Origin: Circinella minor
Lineage: Eukaryota > Mucoromycota > Mucoromycetes > Mucorales > Lichtheimiaceae
Assembly: GCA_016758965.1 (NCBI GenBank)
Contig: JAEPRB010000127.1
Location: forward strand, 1 to 64,000
Reading direction: 5' to 3'
DNA: 64,000 bases
The notes beneath the pieces were generated by a model, which saw nothing but the letters and a program-made list of their open reading frames with translations, did no database searches and was not told where the DNA came from. Numbering within the stretch: the first letter of the stretch is position 1; every line of letters starts with the position of its first letter. Shown piece by piece: positions 28,044-40,571 of this stretch. Made by a program: the position numbers and the translations under genes.

Positions 28044-29665
28044 ATGTCACCAATGCAACTTTATGTCTGGAGTCCAGCACTCAATGCTCCTTCCATTGAT
28101 CCGAAATGTATTATTATACAAGCTTATCTTCGTTTACTTAAAGTTGACTTTACAGTTGTTCATGCCAATGATCCACAATATAGTCCAACAGGTAATAAAA
28201 GTTTTTATTTTTTTTTATTTTTTTTTGCATAACGCGCAAAATTAACCACGTACCATTCCTCGCTAACAACAATGACAAAACCGAAAAAACAGGTGAACTT
28301 CCACTTTTAAAGGATGGATCAACTTGGATCGCTGGTGTTGATAGAATTATTTCTCATTTGGCGAAACGTGGTCTCGATGGTAACCGAGATTTATCACCAG
28401 AAGAAAAAGCAGAATATCTTGCGTACGTTGTTCGATATATAATACAACCTTTTATTATTGCAAAAAAAAAGAAAAAATCAAATATGATAGCTTACTGACA
28501 ACAAATACATATTTATTTTATGGATTTTAATAGATATAGCGCATTAGTACAAGAAAAACTTTATGATTGTTTGGTAATCAAAAAAAAAAAAAAGGATAAA
28601 GTTATCATGTCAACAAGAAGAAAGTGTAGCAATAATATTAATAATATTTTGTCATGGATCATCTATGTTATAGTTATTTACTTGGTATGCCGATATGACC
28701 AACTTTATTAAGAATATTCGACCTACCTATGCAAAGATTCTTCCATTCCCATCACGGTATTTGGTTCCGATCCAATTGAAAAAGAGTGCAAAAGCTCGTT
28801 TGGCTAAATATAATGTTGAAATAAAGGATGATGACAAGGGTGCACCACAAAATGAAGTAGAAGAAATGAAAGAGCTCCAACGAAGCGGATGGCATTATGT
28901 AAGCATTAAATACCAGGTGGATAGTTTGTAATGTAGATATACATATATGCTAAGTAGATTTATGTGGAATGAAATAAATAGATGTATCGATTAGTTCGTG
29001 AAACGTATGGTATATTGGATAGTCAATTAGATGATAAACAATTTATGTTTGGTGACAGGTAAAATAAAAAGTAGATAAATAATAAATATGGATATGGAAA
29101 TAAAAGAAACAGGAGACGATTCCTAAAAATTAATGATCTAAAACCAAAAAAAAAATATAGACCAACGACTTTGGATTGTATTGTGTTTGGACAACTTGCA
29201 CTTCATATATATCCAAACTTATCTCACCGAAGATTACAACATATTTTAACAACTGAATATCCACGATTGGCACAATATTGTGATCGGATCAAAAATTTAT
29301 ATTTCTCATCCGAGCAACCACAATCAGAAATATCAGAAGATGTCCCTTCGATGTGGCGAACCCTTTGGAATAACCCAAAAGCATTTTTAAGCAACATCAA
29401 GGATGATGTCACATCTTATATGGGTAATCAAGAGGAAGATGGAGAGAAAAAGGAAAAATCACAAGCACAACTTGAATTTGAACGTAAAAGGATATGGTCC
29501 ATCGCTGGTGGTGTCACATTCTTATTGGCATATATTATATATAATGGAATTGTTAGTGTGGAGTTTGGAGAAGAAGAAGAAGAAGAATATGAATATGTAG
29601 ATGATGATGATGTCGCCGGAGCAGATTACGATTATGAAGATGATATACTAGAAGAAGAATTATAA
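28044..29665 (+). CDS. Metaxin/Sam37-like mitochondrial SAM complex protein
   Basis: Predicted outer-membrane subunit of the sorting and assembly machinery for beta-barrel proteins. Six exons, 28044-28191, 28293-28422, 28534-28573, 28674-28898, 28982-29058 and 29161-29665, give 374 residues. The N-terminal thioredoxin-like part starts MQLYVWSPA and contains PTGELPLLKDG. The C-terminal GST-like helical part includes PTTLDCIVFGQLALHIY, typical of metaxins. One hydrophobic segment at about 318-338 (IWSIAGGVTFLLAYIIYNGIV without the last base pairs of polarity) would anchor it, followed by a very acidic tail. The tail-anchored layout fits metaxin-1/Sam37 rather than metaxin-2/Sam35. The ATG at 28044 is preferred over an upstream in-frame one at 27996. 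Confidence 0.87.
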
Positions 29666-31436
29666 TAATAAAGATAAAAATAAAATTAGAAGGAAGTACT
29701 TTCATACTTAATCGTTTACAAAATCTTTCACATTTTTCAAATCTAATCTAAATTCTTTAATATTCTTGAATAAAAGCAACTTAAAGATAATCATTTTTTG
29801 TAGCTGATAAACTCGTTTGTACTTCTCAAAAAAAAAGGCTCATTTTCTCCATTATGTCGTTTCTCATGATTGACCACGTCAGTTTTTTTTCCCACTATAA
29901 TATCATTATGGAAGAATTTCTATCTATAGAAATTAAGTTACTTAATGTATCATTTATATACTCTACGTAGTATAACAAAAAAACCTGGGTGTCTTTCTTT
30001 TAAATCAATTTAAACACTCTCATATAATATAAAAACAATTGACAAAATAAATAAAAGAACGAACATATTTTTGAACTTCTAATCGAGTATATGTACTTTA
30101 TTACTCTTAAACTGAAAATGTAAAAAGTATTAATGTACATATCATAATAGCTCCACATACGTCCAAAATACAAAACTCAAGGTAATCCAATAGGCAATCC
30201 ATACCCGTGATATGGTATATGCTAAGAAGATTGGGTGCATAATTTGAAGAACAACCGAACAAATGTACTCTTCATGGAATTATAAATGTTACGTACACGC
30301 GATATAATAACCACCGCCAAAGCGTCTACTATCATCATTACCGATTATCGTACACACAGTAAAGGGCCAAAAAATAATAATCAAATTGATCTGCATTTTT
30401 TTTGTATCGTATAGACCACGGCTGAAGACCTGTCATTGTCCACGGTAGAATCTTTAGACGATTTTTCATTTTCTTTCTTTTATCTTTTGCATGTAGCTGA
30501 TATCTGAAAATCTTTCCCATTCCATATTATTTCGGAAAAATGCAATTTTTTCGTCGCCAATAGCGGCAATACGATTATTATTAACAACAGTTTTGGCACC
30601 CTTGATGATAATAAATGTATAATATAAAAATATAAAGCACAAAAAAATTCCTTTCTCTAAACACTAAAGTAACGCTTATTTTATATTCACATATTAAGAT
30701 CTTCTTAGCTCAAATTCATGCCCATACTATTTCTAGAGATAATAGCTTAAATTGTTCTACATGGCTCAGTTTCGCTTGGGTAGCTCAATTTGGAAATGTA
30801 GCCATTAAAAAATCATGACCAAATTTAACTTCCAGCACCGCGACTATAAAAGAACATTTTTCTGTCTTTTTTTTTTTCGTGTCACTTGTATAAGGCTTTG
30901 TTTTTTGTATGTGTGTAAAATTTATCATAGATAAAAAAAAAAATAGAATAAAATGTTTGTATCTAACTAGAAAAAATATCCCACCGCTAATAGTTTAGAA
31001 TGATTATTATTAATCCCATACATTGAATTCATTATATATCGTTTCGAGTTAAAGTCAGTTATATTAATGCTTCGTATGCACAGTACAATATCACCATAAT
31101 AATAGCTAGTCGATCTTATTTAAATAGCTCTATATGCTATTAGTAAATCATAAACATATTACAAAAAAAGTATATTCATTTATTTAAGTGCTGTAATCAG
31201 CATAGAATAATGAAAGATAAATGTCAGGCTTGTCCATGTACATTTTGTATTTTTGGGGGGAGTACATATTAGGGGGACTGAGAAGCAAAATAACACCGGC
31301 TTATTACATTCTAAGAAATAATTATTGTCGCTGCTGGACTTTTGATATATAATTCTTTCTTTTTTTTTTTCCTATTTTTTTTTTCTCTTTATTGATACAA
31401 TTTGCCCTTTCATTAAACGAAAGATTTTATAGCATA
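29666..31436. other. Intergenic, upstream of SIN3
   Basis: No gene supported. AT-rich with small homopolymers and a pyrimidine-rich stretch immediately before the SIN3 start, probably its promoter and leader. Confidence 0.55.
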
Positions 31437-34400
31437 ATGTCCTCTCACCAGGATCGTTCATTACGACATAGACACCCATTACCACAACGACAACGACAAC
31501 GACAACCTTCACAACGACCTTCAGGGGGTCCCCATGTGTTTGATATAATGTACCAAAATTACACGCCTAGCAACATTGGTGGCGCTAACAACATTAATAC
31601 TAGTAGTACTGCTACAGCAAAACCCACAACACCAATGCATAACGATAACAATAACAAAATTTCAGTCAATAGTGATACTACCGCTACAACTTCTACTATT
31701 GTTTCAAACAACTCTGAAAGTCATAACAATAAAACCACTAATGGTGATTCCGTTTCAGGTCGGACAACACAAGATTCGACTAATAATAGTAATACTCCAA
31801 TCAATTATACGAGACACGATCCCCCAGAAGGACAATGGTCAAAGGAACACGTTTCAGCTGAATCACCTGCACCAACAGGACCCACACCACTGCTCCCTTC
31901 TCCTCCTACTGTTGTTGTAGGAACTAGTAACAGCAGTTCACCACCGCCGCAACCTAATTGCAGCAATAATAATAATAAGCCTAATGTCGACATTAGTCCT
32001 TCCTCGAGACCCGATCTATCCATATTATTAAACAATCCAGAATTTATTGACGATTCAGAATCAAATGACACTACTCTCTCTGTACCTGAATATAACAATA
32101 ACACACACAATAATAATAATAATAATAATGACGATAACGATGTGATAGTATTAGACGACCGAGTCGAATTTGTACCTAGTGCTAATACTACTGCTTCTAG
32201 TACTCCTAGTTCATCACCTGTAACAGCAAACGCCATGTCAAGTATATTAGATGATAATAATCATAGTAATAGCAACAACAACAACAACAACAATAATAAT
32301 AATAACAATAACAACCATAATAACAGTCATAACAATAATAGCGATCAGGAGAATAATCCAGCAGCAGACGCTGTAGCAACAGCAAAGTTTCTTACATTGA
32401 TAAGAAAAGAATTCTCTAATAGCCCTGATATTTATGATTCATTTGTCGATATTATGAAATCCGCACGAATGCAAGAGTAAGAACAGTAACAATACTCTGA
32501 TTAATTTTCATCATTATTCAAGTCTAATCAACGGTTTATTATTTACTGTTATTATTATTATTTTGTAGTATATCTTTATCAGAGGTAGTGGGTCGCGTTC
32601 AAAAAATGTTAAATGGAAAACACCAACTTATTGAAGCATTTAATCGATTACTACCTATTGATTACCATATTGCGGATACATCGGATGAAAATGATCATGT
32701 ATGTAAAGAAAAAATTGGGTTTCGTATATGTGGTTTATGTGTATTTATTTGTATGCAGGACAGTTTCTTCTCTCTTCTCCAATCTCTCGAACTCTCAATC
32801 TCACTCCATACATATTGGTTAATCAATAATACCATATAGGTACGACAAAGATCATCAAGTCCCAGCAGTATCGGAACACCTGGACCCACTCCTATCACTT
32901 CGGCGTTTCATTTTATAAGTTTGATCAAAGTAAAGTGTTGCGATAATAATAATCTCTTGTGATTTGGGGGGGGGGTTTATCAGCATATTAATCAATATAT
33001 GTATACATATAAATATAGACCCGGTTTGCAGAAAAACCTGAAGTATATCAAAAGTTTACACAATTATTAGAGTCTTACAGTTGTAAAAGAATAAGTCTTG
33101 TTATGGTAGGGAAAAATTGTTTCACAAAAAAAAAGAAAAATATTGAAAGAGTAGTATTTAAATATGAACAACAAACTAAATACGTGTTTAGATACATAAC
33201 GAAGTACGCAAACTTTTTGTAGACGATCATCATCTACTAGCGGAATTCAGCAAGTTCATGCCGCTTTCTGCTCAGTCAGCTGTATTAGGTATTATTACTA
33301 CTGCTACCCTTTTTTTTTCATATGGACATGTTTATTATCAATTCAGCACGAAAACAAAGACGTTATATCAAACATTACTGAAAATAATAATACATAGGCC
33401 GACGGCAATCCAATGACCGAGAATCTATTGGCACTCAGGTTCTTATTATTTTATCTATTTATTTTTCGTTCAATTAAGCAACACAATGACTAACATAACA
33501 AAACTCGTAAATGTGTCACATACATTCACTACTTGCTGTACTATATATCTTTATATATAGCATTCCAAAAAACAACGAGTTCATCGTGGCGATAAAAAAT
33601 TACCTACTGGATGGGAAACCAGTTTATTATTTGAGCGTATCAAAAAGTTTCTTAACAACGATGTTATCTACAGTGATTTCATCAAACTGATTGAATTATA
33701 TAATCAAGATGCACTAGATATTGGCACAACGGTTCGAGTGGCTTCTGAATATATCAAAAGCGATGAAAAACTGTTAAAAGAGTTCAAGGTGTTCATTGGT
33801 TATGTCGAAGTTCAAGAGATTGTTTCGGTAAGTATATATTTTGGATATGTGGCAGGATTAGATTTGTGTTGGTTACAAACAGGCAGGAAATATATGTACG
33901 TATATGTTTATGTATTTTATTTACATAGATTAACTAACTTTTACACATTATATATTAAATAATGTACTGTTAGGAATCAAAATCAATGGATGAATTAGAC
34001 ACAGTCAGAAGTACAGATAAAGCAAGTGAATCAGAAGAACAACAACGTCAGTTAAGCTCTGTGCGAGGATCTTTTGAGCCACCTCATAATCATCAACGGA
34101 GGGTAAAGAAGAAAATAAAATCACCAATAACATCTAATCTAAACTTGGTTTTTGCTATAATTAGATTTCTGACCTTCCTTTTTGTGTGTACTTATTCTTA
34201 GGACTCACGAGCTCGTCAGTCTAGTGTTAGCACACAAAAGAGCTATCGATCAAAATCAGCAGCATCTGTACAAAGTTCTTCTACACGACGCATCACATTA
34301 TATGAACTTGCAACACGTCACGAATCTGGAAAAAATCCAACAGGTCCTTTTGATAATGATACTCAATGTGCAAGTAATCTCAGTAATAACCACCCGACGT

Positions 34401-36722
34401 CAGAATATGGCCCTGGTCCAAGTTATCGAAAAATTCCTAAATTGGTAACAAACAAAAAAAAAACAGAAAGTCAATTTCGATTTTTTCTTTCTCTATCAGA
34501 GATCGGTGTTTTTGTATCCATATATTGATAAGCCCATATCTATTTATAGGGTCAAAAAACAAAATGTTCTGGTCGAGATAACTTATGTAATGATGCCTTG
34601 AATGACGAATATGCATCTCACCCAATCTGGGCGAGTGAAGATGGAGGATTTGTTGCATCCAAAAAAAATCAATATGAAGAAGCTTTACATCGAACCGAAG
34701 ATGAACGTTATTTTGAAGATCGTATCATTGATTCAGGTGTCAGCACCATTGGATTATTACAACTGATACAAAATACGATTGATTCTTTACCACCGTCACA
34801 AGTTTCCAACTATCGTCCACCAGAATATTTAGGTGGCGGAACAGAAATGGTATATAAGCCAGCACTTACAAAAATTTATGACAAGAAGCAACAAGTCAAT
34901 GAAATCATTCATTTATTACATAATAATCCGGTGCAAACTGTTCCTACAGTATTAAAAAAGTTAACTACTAAAGTGGAAGAATGGAAACAAAAAAAGGTAA
35001 TTTTGTTAAGACAATAATATTATATAGATAGTTCATAAACGATAAGAAGAACAAAGTAAAATGGGAATTTAAATATATATTTTGTTTATCTTATATTAGA
35101 TTCATGCAGATAAAAATAGAAAGGTGTCCGAAGTTGAAAATTTTTACAAAGCATTAGATAATCGATCTAACACATTTAAACAAATTGATAAAAAGGGGCT
35201 TTCAATCAAATCTTTGGTATCAGAAATTGAAGCTTTAAGTTTTGAACAGCATGAAAAAGACTCAAAACATAATCGAAACCGGGGATTTCAAATGTCTTTT
35301 GAGTTCAAGGATTTGGATATTATCAATGATATTATTCAGTTATTAGAGGTGCATAACAAACATCGTGTTATCTATAGTAATCCTGTGACAGAGGGAATAG
35401 AACAATTTTATTCGACATTTTTCCTCCCCATTATGAAAGTCGAAGGATTTGAACCATTACTTAGCGAAGGTATAAAGAAATAGAAATGAAGACAAACTCT
35501 TTTTATATATGCATATACTATGCTACTGATTATATGAAATGATATATATATCTTTAAAAAACTAATTTTATAATTGTTTTTTTTTTGTTTGGACTGAAGA
35601 TCCTGATATATTACCTTGCACTGCTGATGGACTATTTGTAAACGATGGGCTTTATTGCTTTTTCCGAATTGTTCAGGTAAATATTTTTAGCTGTTATTAT
35701 TAATTCAACTTTTCCTAGAACGAAAAAAAAATGCTTACAAAAATACTTTTGTTATACATATAAGCTTGCATACAAGCGTTTAGAAATGGCAAAGACTATG
35801 TCGCAAATGTACAGTATTAATCCAAAAAAGACCAAGGAAGAAAATACTGCACAGATCGATATTACTATCAATAAAGTTCGTCATCATGGTAATGTATCTT
35901 TTCTTTTATTTGTTTGTTACACGGCTTTGCAATTTCAACTTGTTAATCTCTGATTATTATTGTATTATTTAGGCGTTGAACTCGATTTTAGAAATGGTTG
36001 CTATTCAATTCTAATGACTCTTATTGAACGTTTATTAAAAGGTGAAATCGATCAAAGCACTTATGAAGCTTGTACACGTTATATGTTTGGTCTCAAGGCC
36101 TACCAATTGTTTACATTTGATAAGCTTCTGTCATCAATATCGAATCAAATTTATATGACGGTGACGGAACCAGATTATCGTAGTTATTTTGATCTATATG
36201 TTCAAGAAGAAACACGAGTACCCGAAGAAAATATTTCAGCATTACAACTTTATAAGTTGAAAGCAGAATCGATACGGAAGGGCAATGAAAACCAATACGT
36301 TATTTTATCCACGGTAAAATAAAAAGAATCAAAAACAAAAGAAAAACAAAAAGAAAAGAGAAAGAGCGAAACTCATTCCTATATGTTTTTTATATGTATA
36401 TGAAAATTAGGTTGGTGCTGCTGGCGGCACTACACTTTCCTTATCATTGATAGGAATGGATGATGATGACAAGGATCTTGAAGATTATAAAGATTATGTA
36501 ACTGAATTTACAGACTGGAATAAGGAAAGCCTGAGTGTGGACAGATCAAAATTAAAATTACCTTTCTTACGACGTAATTTGAGGAAGGTTCAAGAAAACA
36601 GTAATAGACGAAATGCCGATTATCTTCTTGAAGCTGGGCATGAATATAAAGTTTGTCAAAATACTTACAGGTTATTCTATGTTCTTGGAAAGGAAGATTA
36701 TTTACAAAGTCGTCGATCATAG
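31437..36722 (+). CDS. SIN3: SIN3-family transcriptional corepressor
   Basis: Scaffold of the Sin3/Rpd3 histone deacetylase complex in the nucleus. Fifteen exons (31437-32476, 32569-32698, 32840-32929, 33019-33105, 33192-33288, 33398-33438, 33561-33827, 33974-34102, 34202-34444, 34550-34996, 35100-35469, 35600-35676, 35765-35888, 35973-36313, 36411-36722) join to 1264 residues. The first 320 residues are Asn/Ser/Thr/Pro-rich with long Asn runs. Two paired amphipathic helix motifs are visible: one around 330-405 ending FNRLLPIDYHI (PAH2-like) and one around 445-510 ending EFSKFMP (PAH3-like). The Sin3 corepressor/HDAC-interaction region follows about residues 695-800 (SYRKIPK onward), then the C-terminal Sin3a domain. 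No PAH1 was recognised, so the protein is shorter than yeast Sin3. An upstream in-frame ATG at 31392 is possible. Confidence 0.93.
32233..32345 (+). repeat. AAT/AAC trinucleotide expansion inside SIN3 exon 1
   Basis: Interrupted AAT/AAC array coding for an almost pure asparagine run near residues 270-300 of SIN3. A second, shorter run codes Asn near 32095-32130. Confidence 0.85.
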
Positions 36723-37335
36723 TAATAATAATAATAAATGAACTACGTTCTTTCCCAAAGCCCTCCCTCCCAACTGACGTCATATTTAAGATGGTTAATA
36801 CTTACTTTCTTTCCCAACGTTAAAAAAAAGAACCTTCAAAACAAAAATATTCAGTTAATATTATTGTGCAGTTTTACTTAATTTTTTTTCATCGTTCTTC
36901 AAACACTTTTTGATTTATAATATTACTTTTATAAATACTTTTAGTTAATTTAATGTCTTTCTAGTGATAGTTATATTCATAAACATGTATACCAAATATT
37001 GTCAAGGTCAGAAAAATTGCTTTTTACCCACAAATATCAGCTTGTAAAACATGTTCTATCGATAACTTCATCCATTTATTTTATGATCCATGAACTTAAT
37101 ACAAATAATTTTTATGTTATGTTCTGTTTGCATTATACGTACGATCATACAAAGATTTTTTTGATGTGTAAATGAGGGGAATATGCTCCAAAATTCAATT
37201 CGTTGTAACAAACGGAAAACCTTGGTGACGTTTACCAAAAAAGGAAACGTGACTACAAAAAATCATAGAGCTGGGTTGAGTAGAAATGTTAACCCTTTGG
37301 TTTATATTTTTTCTTTTAACTTTATAGTTGTCAAC
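36723..37335. other. Intergenic, SIN3 to uS19m
   Basis: No gene seen. It carries one perfect 8-bp CRE palindrome (listed separately) about 550 bp upstream of the ribosomal protein gene. The rest is AT-rich. Confidence 0.6.
36775..36782. promoter_or_regulatory. CRE/ATF palindrome TGACGTCA
   Basis: Perfect TGACGTCA, the core bound by CREB/ATF-type bZIP factors such as Atf1/Sko1. It lies just past the SIN3 stop. Its target is unknown, and a single site may be chance. Confidence 0.3.
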
Positions 37336-37700
37336 ATGCCTCGTTCTGCTTGGAAAGGTCCATTCTTTGTTGCATTCCCTGGTCTTCGACAGGCAATTCA
37401 AAATGGTACTCCCATTGCTACTCAAGGTAATTATTATTATTATTAATAAACTTTTTTTTAGAGAAAAAGAGCTCAATGACCTTCATGGTTAAAGAAAAAG
37501 TATTGACATTTTATTTATTTACTTTCTATTTAGCCCGGAGTTGTACGATTCTTCCTTCGTTTGTTGGTTTAAAGTTCCTTGTTCATAATGGAAAAGACTA
37601 TATGCCCGTACATATTACTGAAGAAATGATTGGGCATAAATTGGGTGAATTCTCTTTTACACGTAAACGTTTTACTTATCGTTTTACCAAGGCCAAATAA
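37336..37700 (+). CDS. RSM19: Mitochondrial ribosomal protein uS19m
   Basis: Small-subunit protein of the mitochondrial ribosome. Two exons, 37336-37426 and 37534-37700, give 85 residues, the normal size for bacterial-type S19. It opens [11 protein letters not shown], then has the S19 signature [36 protein letters not shown] and a basic C-terminus. No long presequence is evident; the basic N-terminus may serve for import. The cytosolic eukaryotic S15/uS19 has a different, longer sequence. It converges with the propionyl-CoA carboxylase gene 148 bp away. Confidence 0.95.
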
Positions 37701-37848
37701 TTTTATTATTATTATTATTATAATTATATACACCTCTTTTCGCCGATGATTTTTTTTTTACTATTATTATTGTACATATATATTTACTATAGAAAGAAAA
37801 AGAGAACAAAAAAAAAAACAAACTTTTCTTTTCTAAATTCATCCTATT

Positions 37849-40571
37849 TTACTCATCTTCTTCAAATTCTATTAAAAGTTGTCCTGCCTTTACAGTATTT
37901 CCTTTTTGTACATGAATAGTTTTGACAGTTCCATCTCTTGTTGTTCTTAAAACATTTTGCATTTTCATTGCTTCAACTACAGCAACTTCCGCGCCCTGGA
38001 TCACCTAATTATTTTAATTTAATGATAATATTTAGTTCAATCAATCATTCTTTATATTATATACACATTGAGACGATGATTTATTACAAACTTACTTTAT
38101 CACCTTTTTGGACTGCAATGCTAATGATACGTCCTGGCATAGGACTGATAACTAGGTCGGTTGCTAGTTCAGCTGGTTTTTCCTTCATATATTTTGCCAG
38201 TTCATGCTGTCGATCATTCATCACCACTACTTTGAACTATATATTTTATAAAACTGTTAACTCACTGTTCTAAATTTTATATCACCATAATACTATTTCG
38301 TTTTTTTAATGACCCACCTTATCACCACGGTACTGTATCCTAAAGCCAAAATCCAAATCGTCTAGATATTGAACGACAAGATCTTGTCCTGTTTCTTTTA
38401 TGGAAGCTTTTGCAAGCAAACCATTTAATGGCCAGTCTGTCGAAAATGTAAATTCTTCAGAACCACACGGAGTAACCTATATACATATAAATTCATGATC
38501 AGTACTATATAATTATAATAATAATAGCGCTCGTAGTACTACCTTGAAATTATCAACACCAGTTCTTGTAATATCTAACTGGGTTTCACGCATTTGCCCA
38601 CTTTGCTCATCAGTTACTTGAACCCATATTTGCCAATGATCAGCTTTGTCACCAAAAGATGCTTCTTTTTTAGCCCACATGGCTGCATTTACAGCAGCCA
38701 ATTGTTGCATATCAGGTTCTGATAACTTAGTCGTCCTGTATCCATCTGGATATTCTTCTGCCAAAAAGTTTGTTGTAATGGTTTTACCTGCTCGGAAACG
38801 TAGGTGACCAGCCACACTACGTAACAATGGAATGTTATGGGTCACACCCTTAATGACATATTCATCAAGAGCATGGATCATACTGTCAAGTGCTTCATCA
38901 CGGGTCTTGCCATGAGTTGTGAGTTTGCATAATAATGGATCATAATCAACTGCGATATCCGTGCCTTCCTTGATACCAGAATCACAACGAACATGTTCTA
39001 AAGATTCAGAGGGTTCTTGATAAACCAAGAGTCTTCCAACAGACGGTAAATATTTTGTTGGATCCTCAGCATAAACGCGTGATTCAATAGCCCAGCCATT
39101 GCATTGGATATCTTTTTGTTGAATCAATAAAGGGTAACCAGCAGCAGAATATAACATTTGTTCGACAAGATCAAGACCAGTAACACACTCTGTAATGGGA
39201 TGTTCTACTTGAAGCCGTGTATTCATTTCCAAAAAGTAAAAGTTACGATCGGTATCCATCAAAAATTCCACCGTACCTGATTTTTGATAATTAATTCTCT
39301 TGTTTATTTAGAACGACAAATTTCTGTAATAATCCGATACATATATGTATGCAGGTACAAACGTATACGCAGATTTAATTCATCTCCCCTGTTATTTTAA
39401 TTTTATTTTTTACCTGCCGAATTGTATTTTACATGACGTGCCAAAGCAACAGCTTCTTCACCCATTTTTTTTCTTGTTTCTGGATCCACATGAACACTAG
39501 GTGATTCTTCAATCACTTTTTGATTCCGTCGTTGAATCGAACATTCCCGTTCTGGAAGGTAAACCACATTACCATGTTTATCCCCCAATATTTGAATTTC
39601 AATATGCCGTGGTTGATCAATATATTTTTCAATTAACAGCCGATCGTCATCGAAAGAAGATTTCGATTCTTGTTTTGCCAATTTAAAACCTTCTTTTAAT
39701 TCATCATCGTTCCATGCAATTCGCATTCCCTTTCCACCACCACCTGCACTCGCTTTCACCATAACTGGATAACCAATGTCATGAGCTACTTGAAGAGCTG
39801 TTTGAACTGATTTTACTTCACCATCATATCCAGGAATGCAATGAATATTACTAGCATGAGCAATTAATTTACTTTGAATCTTATCACCCATAGCTGCAAT
39901 TGCATCGGCGGAAGGTCCCACAAAGGTAATATTGGCATCTTCTAATGCTTTGACAAAAGCAGGATTTTCGCTTAGAAACCCATATCCAGGATGAACAGCT
40001 TGGGCATTTGTTTGTCGTACAGCATCTAGAATCCGGGGTATGGATAAATAGGATTGTGCATCACCTAGACATACAGCTTCGTCAGCCAGTTGAACATGCC
40101 GTGCATTTGCATCAAGTTCGGAATACACTGCGACAGTTCGTATGCCCATTTTACGAGCAGTTTTGATTATTCGACAAGCAATTTCTCCTCGATTGGCGAT
40201 AAGTAACTTATCAAAAGTCTTTATGTATATATACATATTAGATTTGTTCCAAAGAAAAGAAAAAATACGTTTTCACTTTTTGTAAAACGTTAACGTTCAT
40301 TATGAATAAAAAAAAAACGAAATTATATTACCTTCTTAAAAGGTAGCGCATTTGTTGAATATCGAATGGTCGTTGGCAATAAATGGGAATTCTTACTGTT
40401 TCGATAATAGGCCGATCGCGTTTTTGGTTGGTATAAAGAAGGTGATCGATAAAATGAACCATGAGAGGAAAAATGTCGTGTATATAATAACAGAGTAGGA
40501 ATTGGTGCGTGAGTCGTAGATCTCGACACATTTAATAAACGACCTCCTACTCTGTAAATGTGTGGTGACAT
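37849..40571 (-). CDS. PCCA: Propionyl-CoA carboxylase alpha chain, mitochondrial
   Basis: Biotin-dependent carboxylase subunit that carries out the biotin carboxylation half reaction for propionyl-CoA to methylmalonyl-CoA in the mitochondrial matrix. Six exons, 40571-40332, 40218-39414, 39276-38543, 38476-38318, 38236-38096 and 38004-37849, give 744 residues (human PCCA about 728). A basic, Ser/Arg-rich leader of about 80 residues fits a targeting peptide. The biotin carboxylase domain follows ([19 protein letters not shown]-grasp loop [22 protein letters not shown]). [14 protein letters not shown] and the EEYPDGY element favour PCCA over methylcrotonyl-CoA carboxylase. The C-terminal biotinyl domain has VEAMKMQN with Lys707 as the biotin site, 37 residues from the end. 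An in-frame ATG at 40739 could extend the leader. The beta subunit is not in the window. Confidence 0.92.

Noticed and set aside
31576..32236. Long overlapping open frames on both strands opposite the SIN3 Asn-rich exon
   Set aside because: They are Leu-, Ile- or Val-run shadows of AAT/AAC repeats and have no domain.
37849..40571. Methylcrotonyl-CoA carboxylase alpha
   Set aside because: The [10 protein letters not shown] and YPDGY elements and the region before the biotinyl domain follow PCCA rather than MCC.
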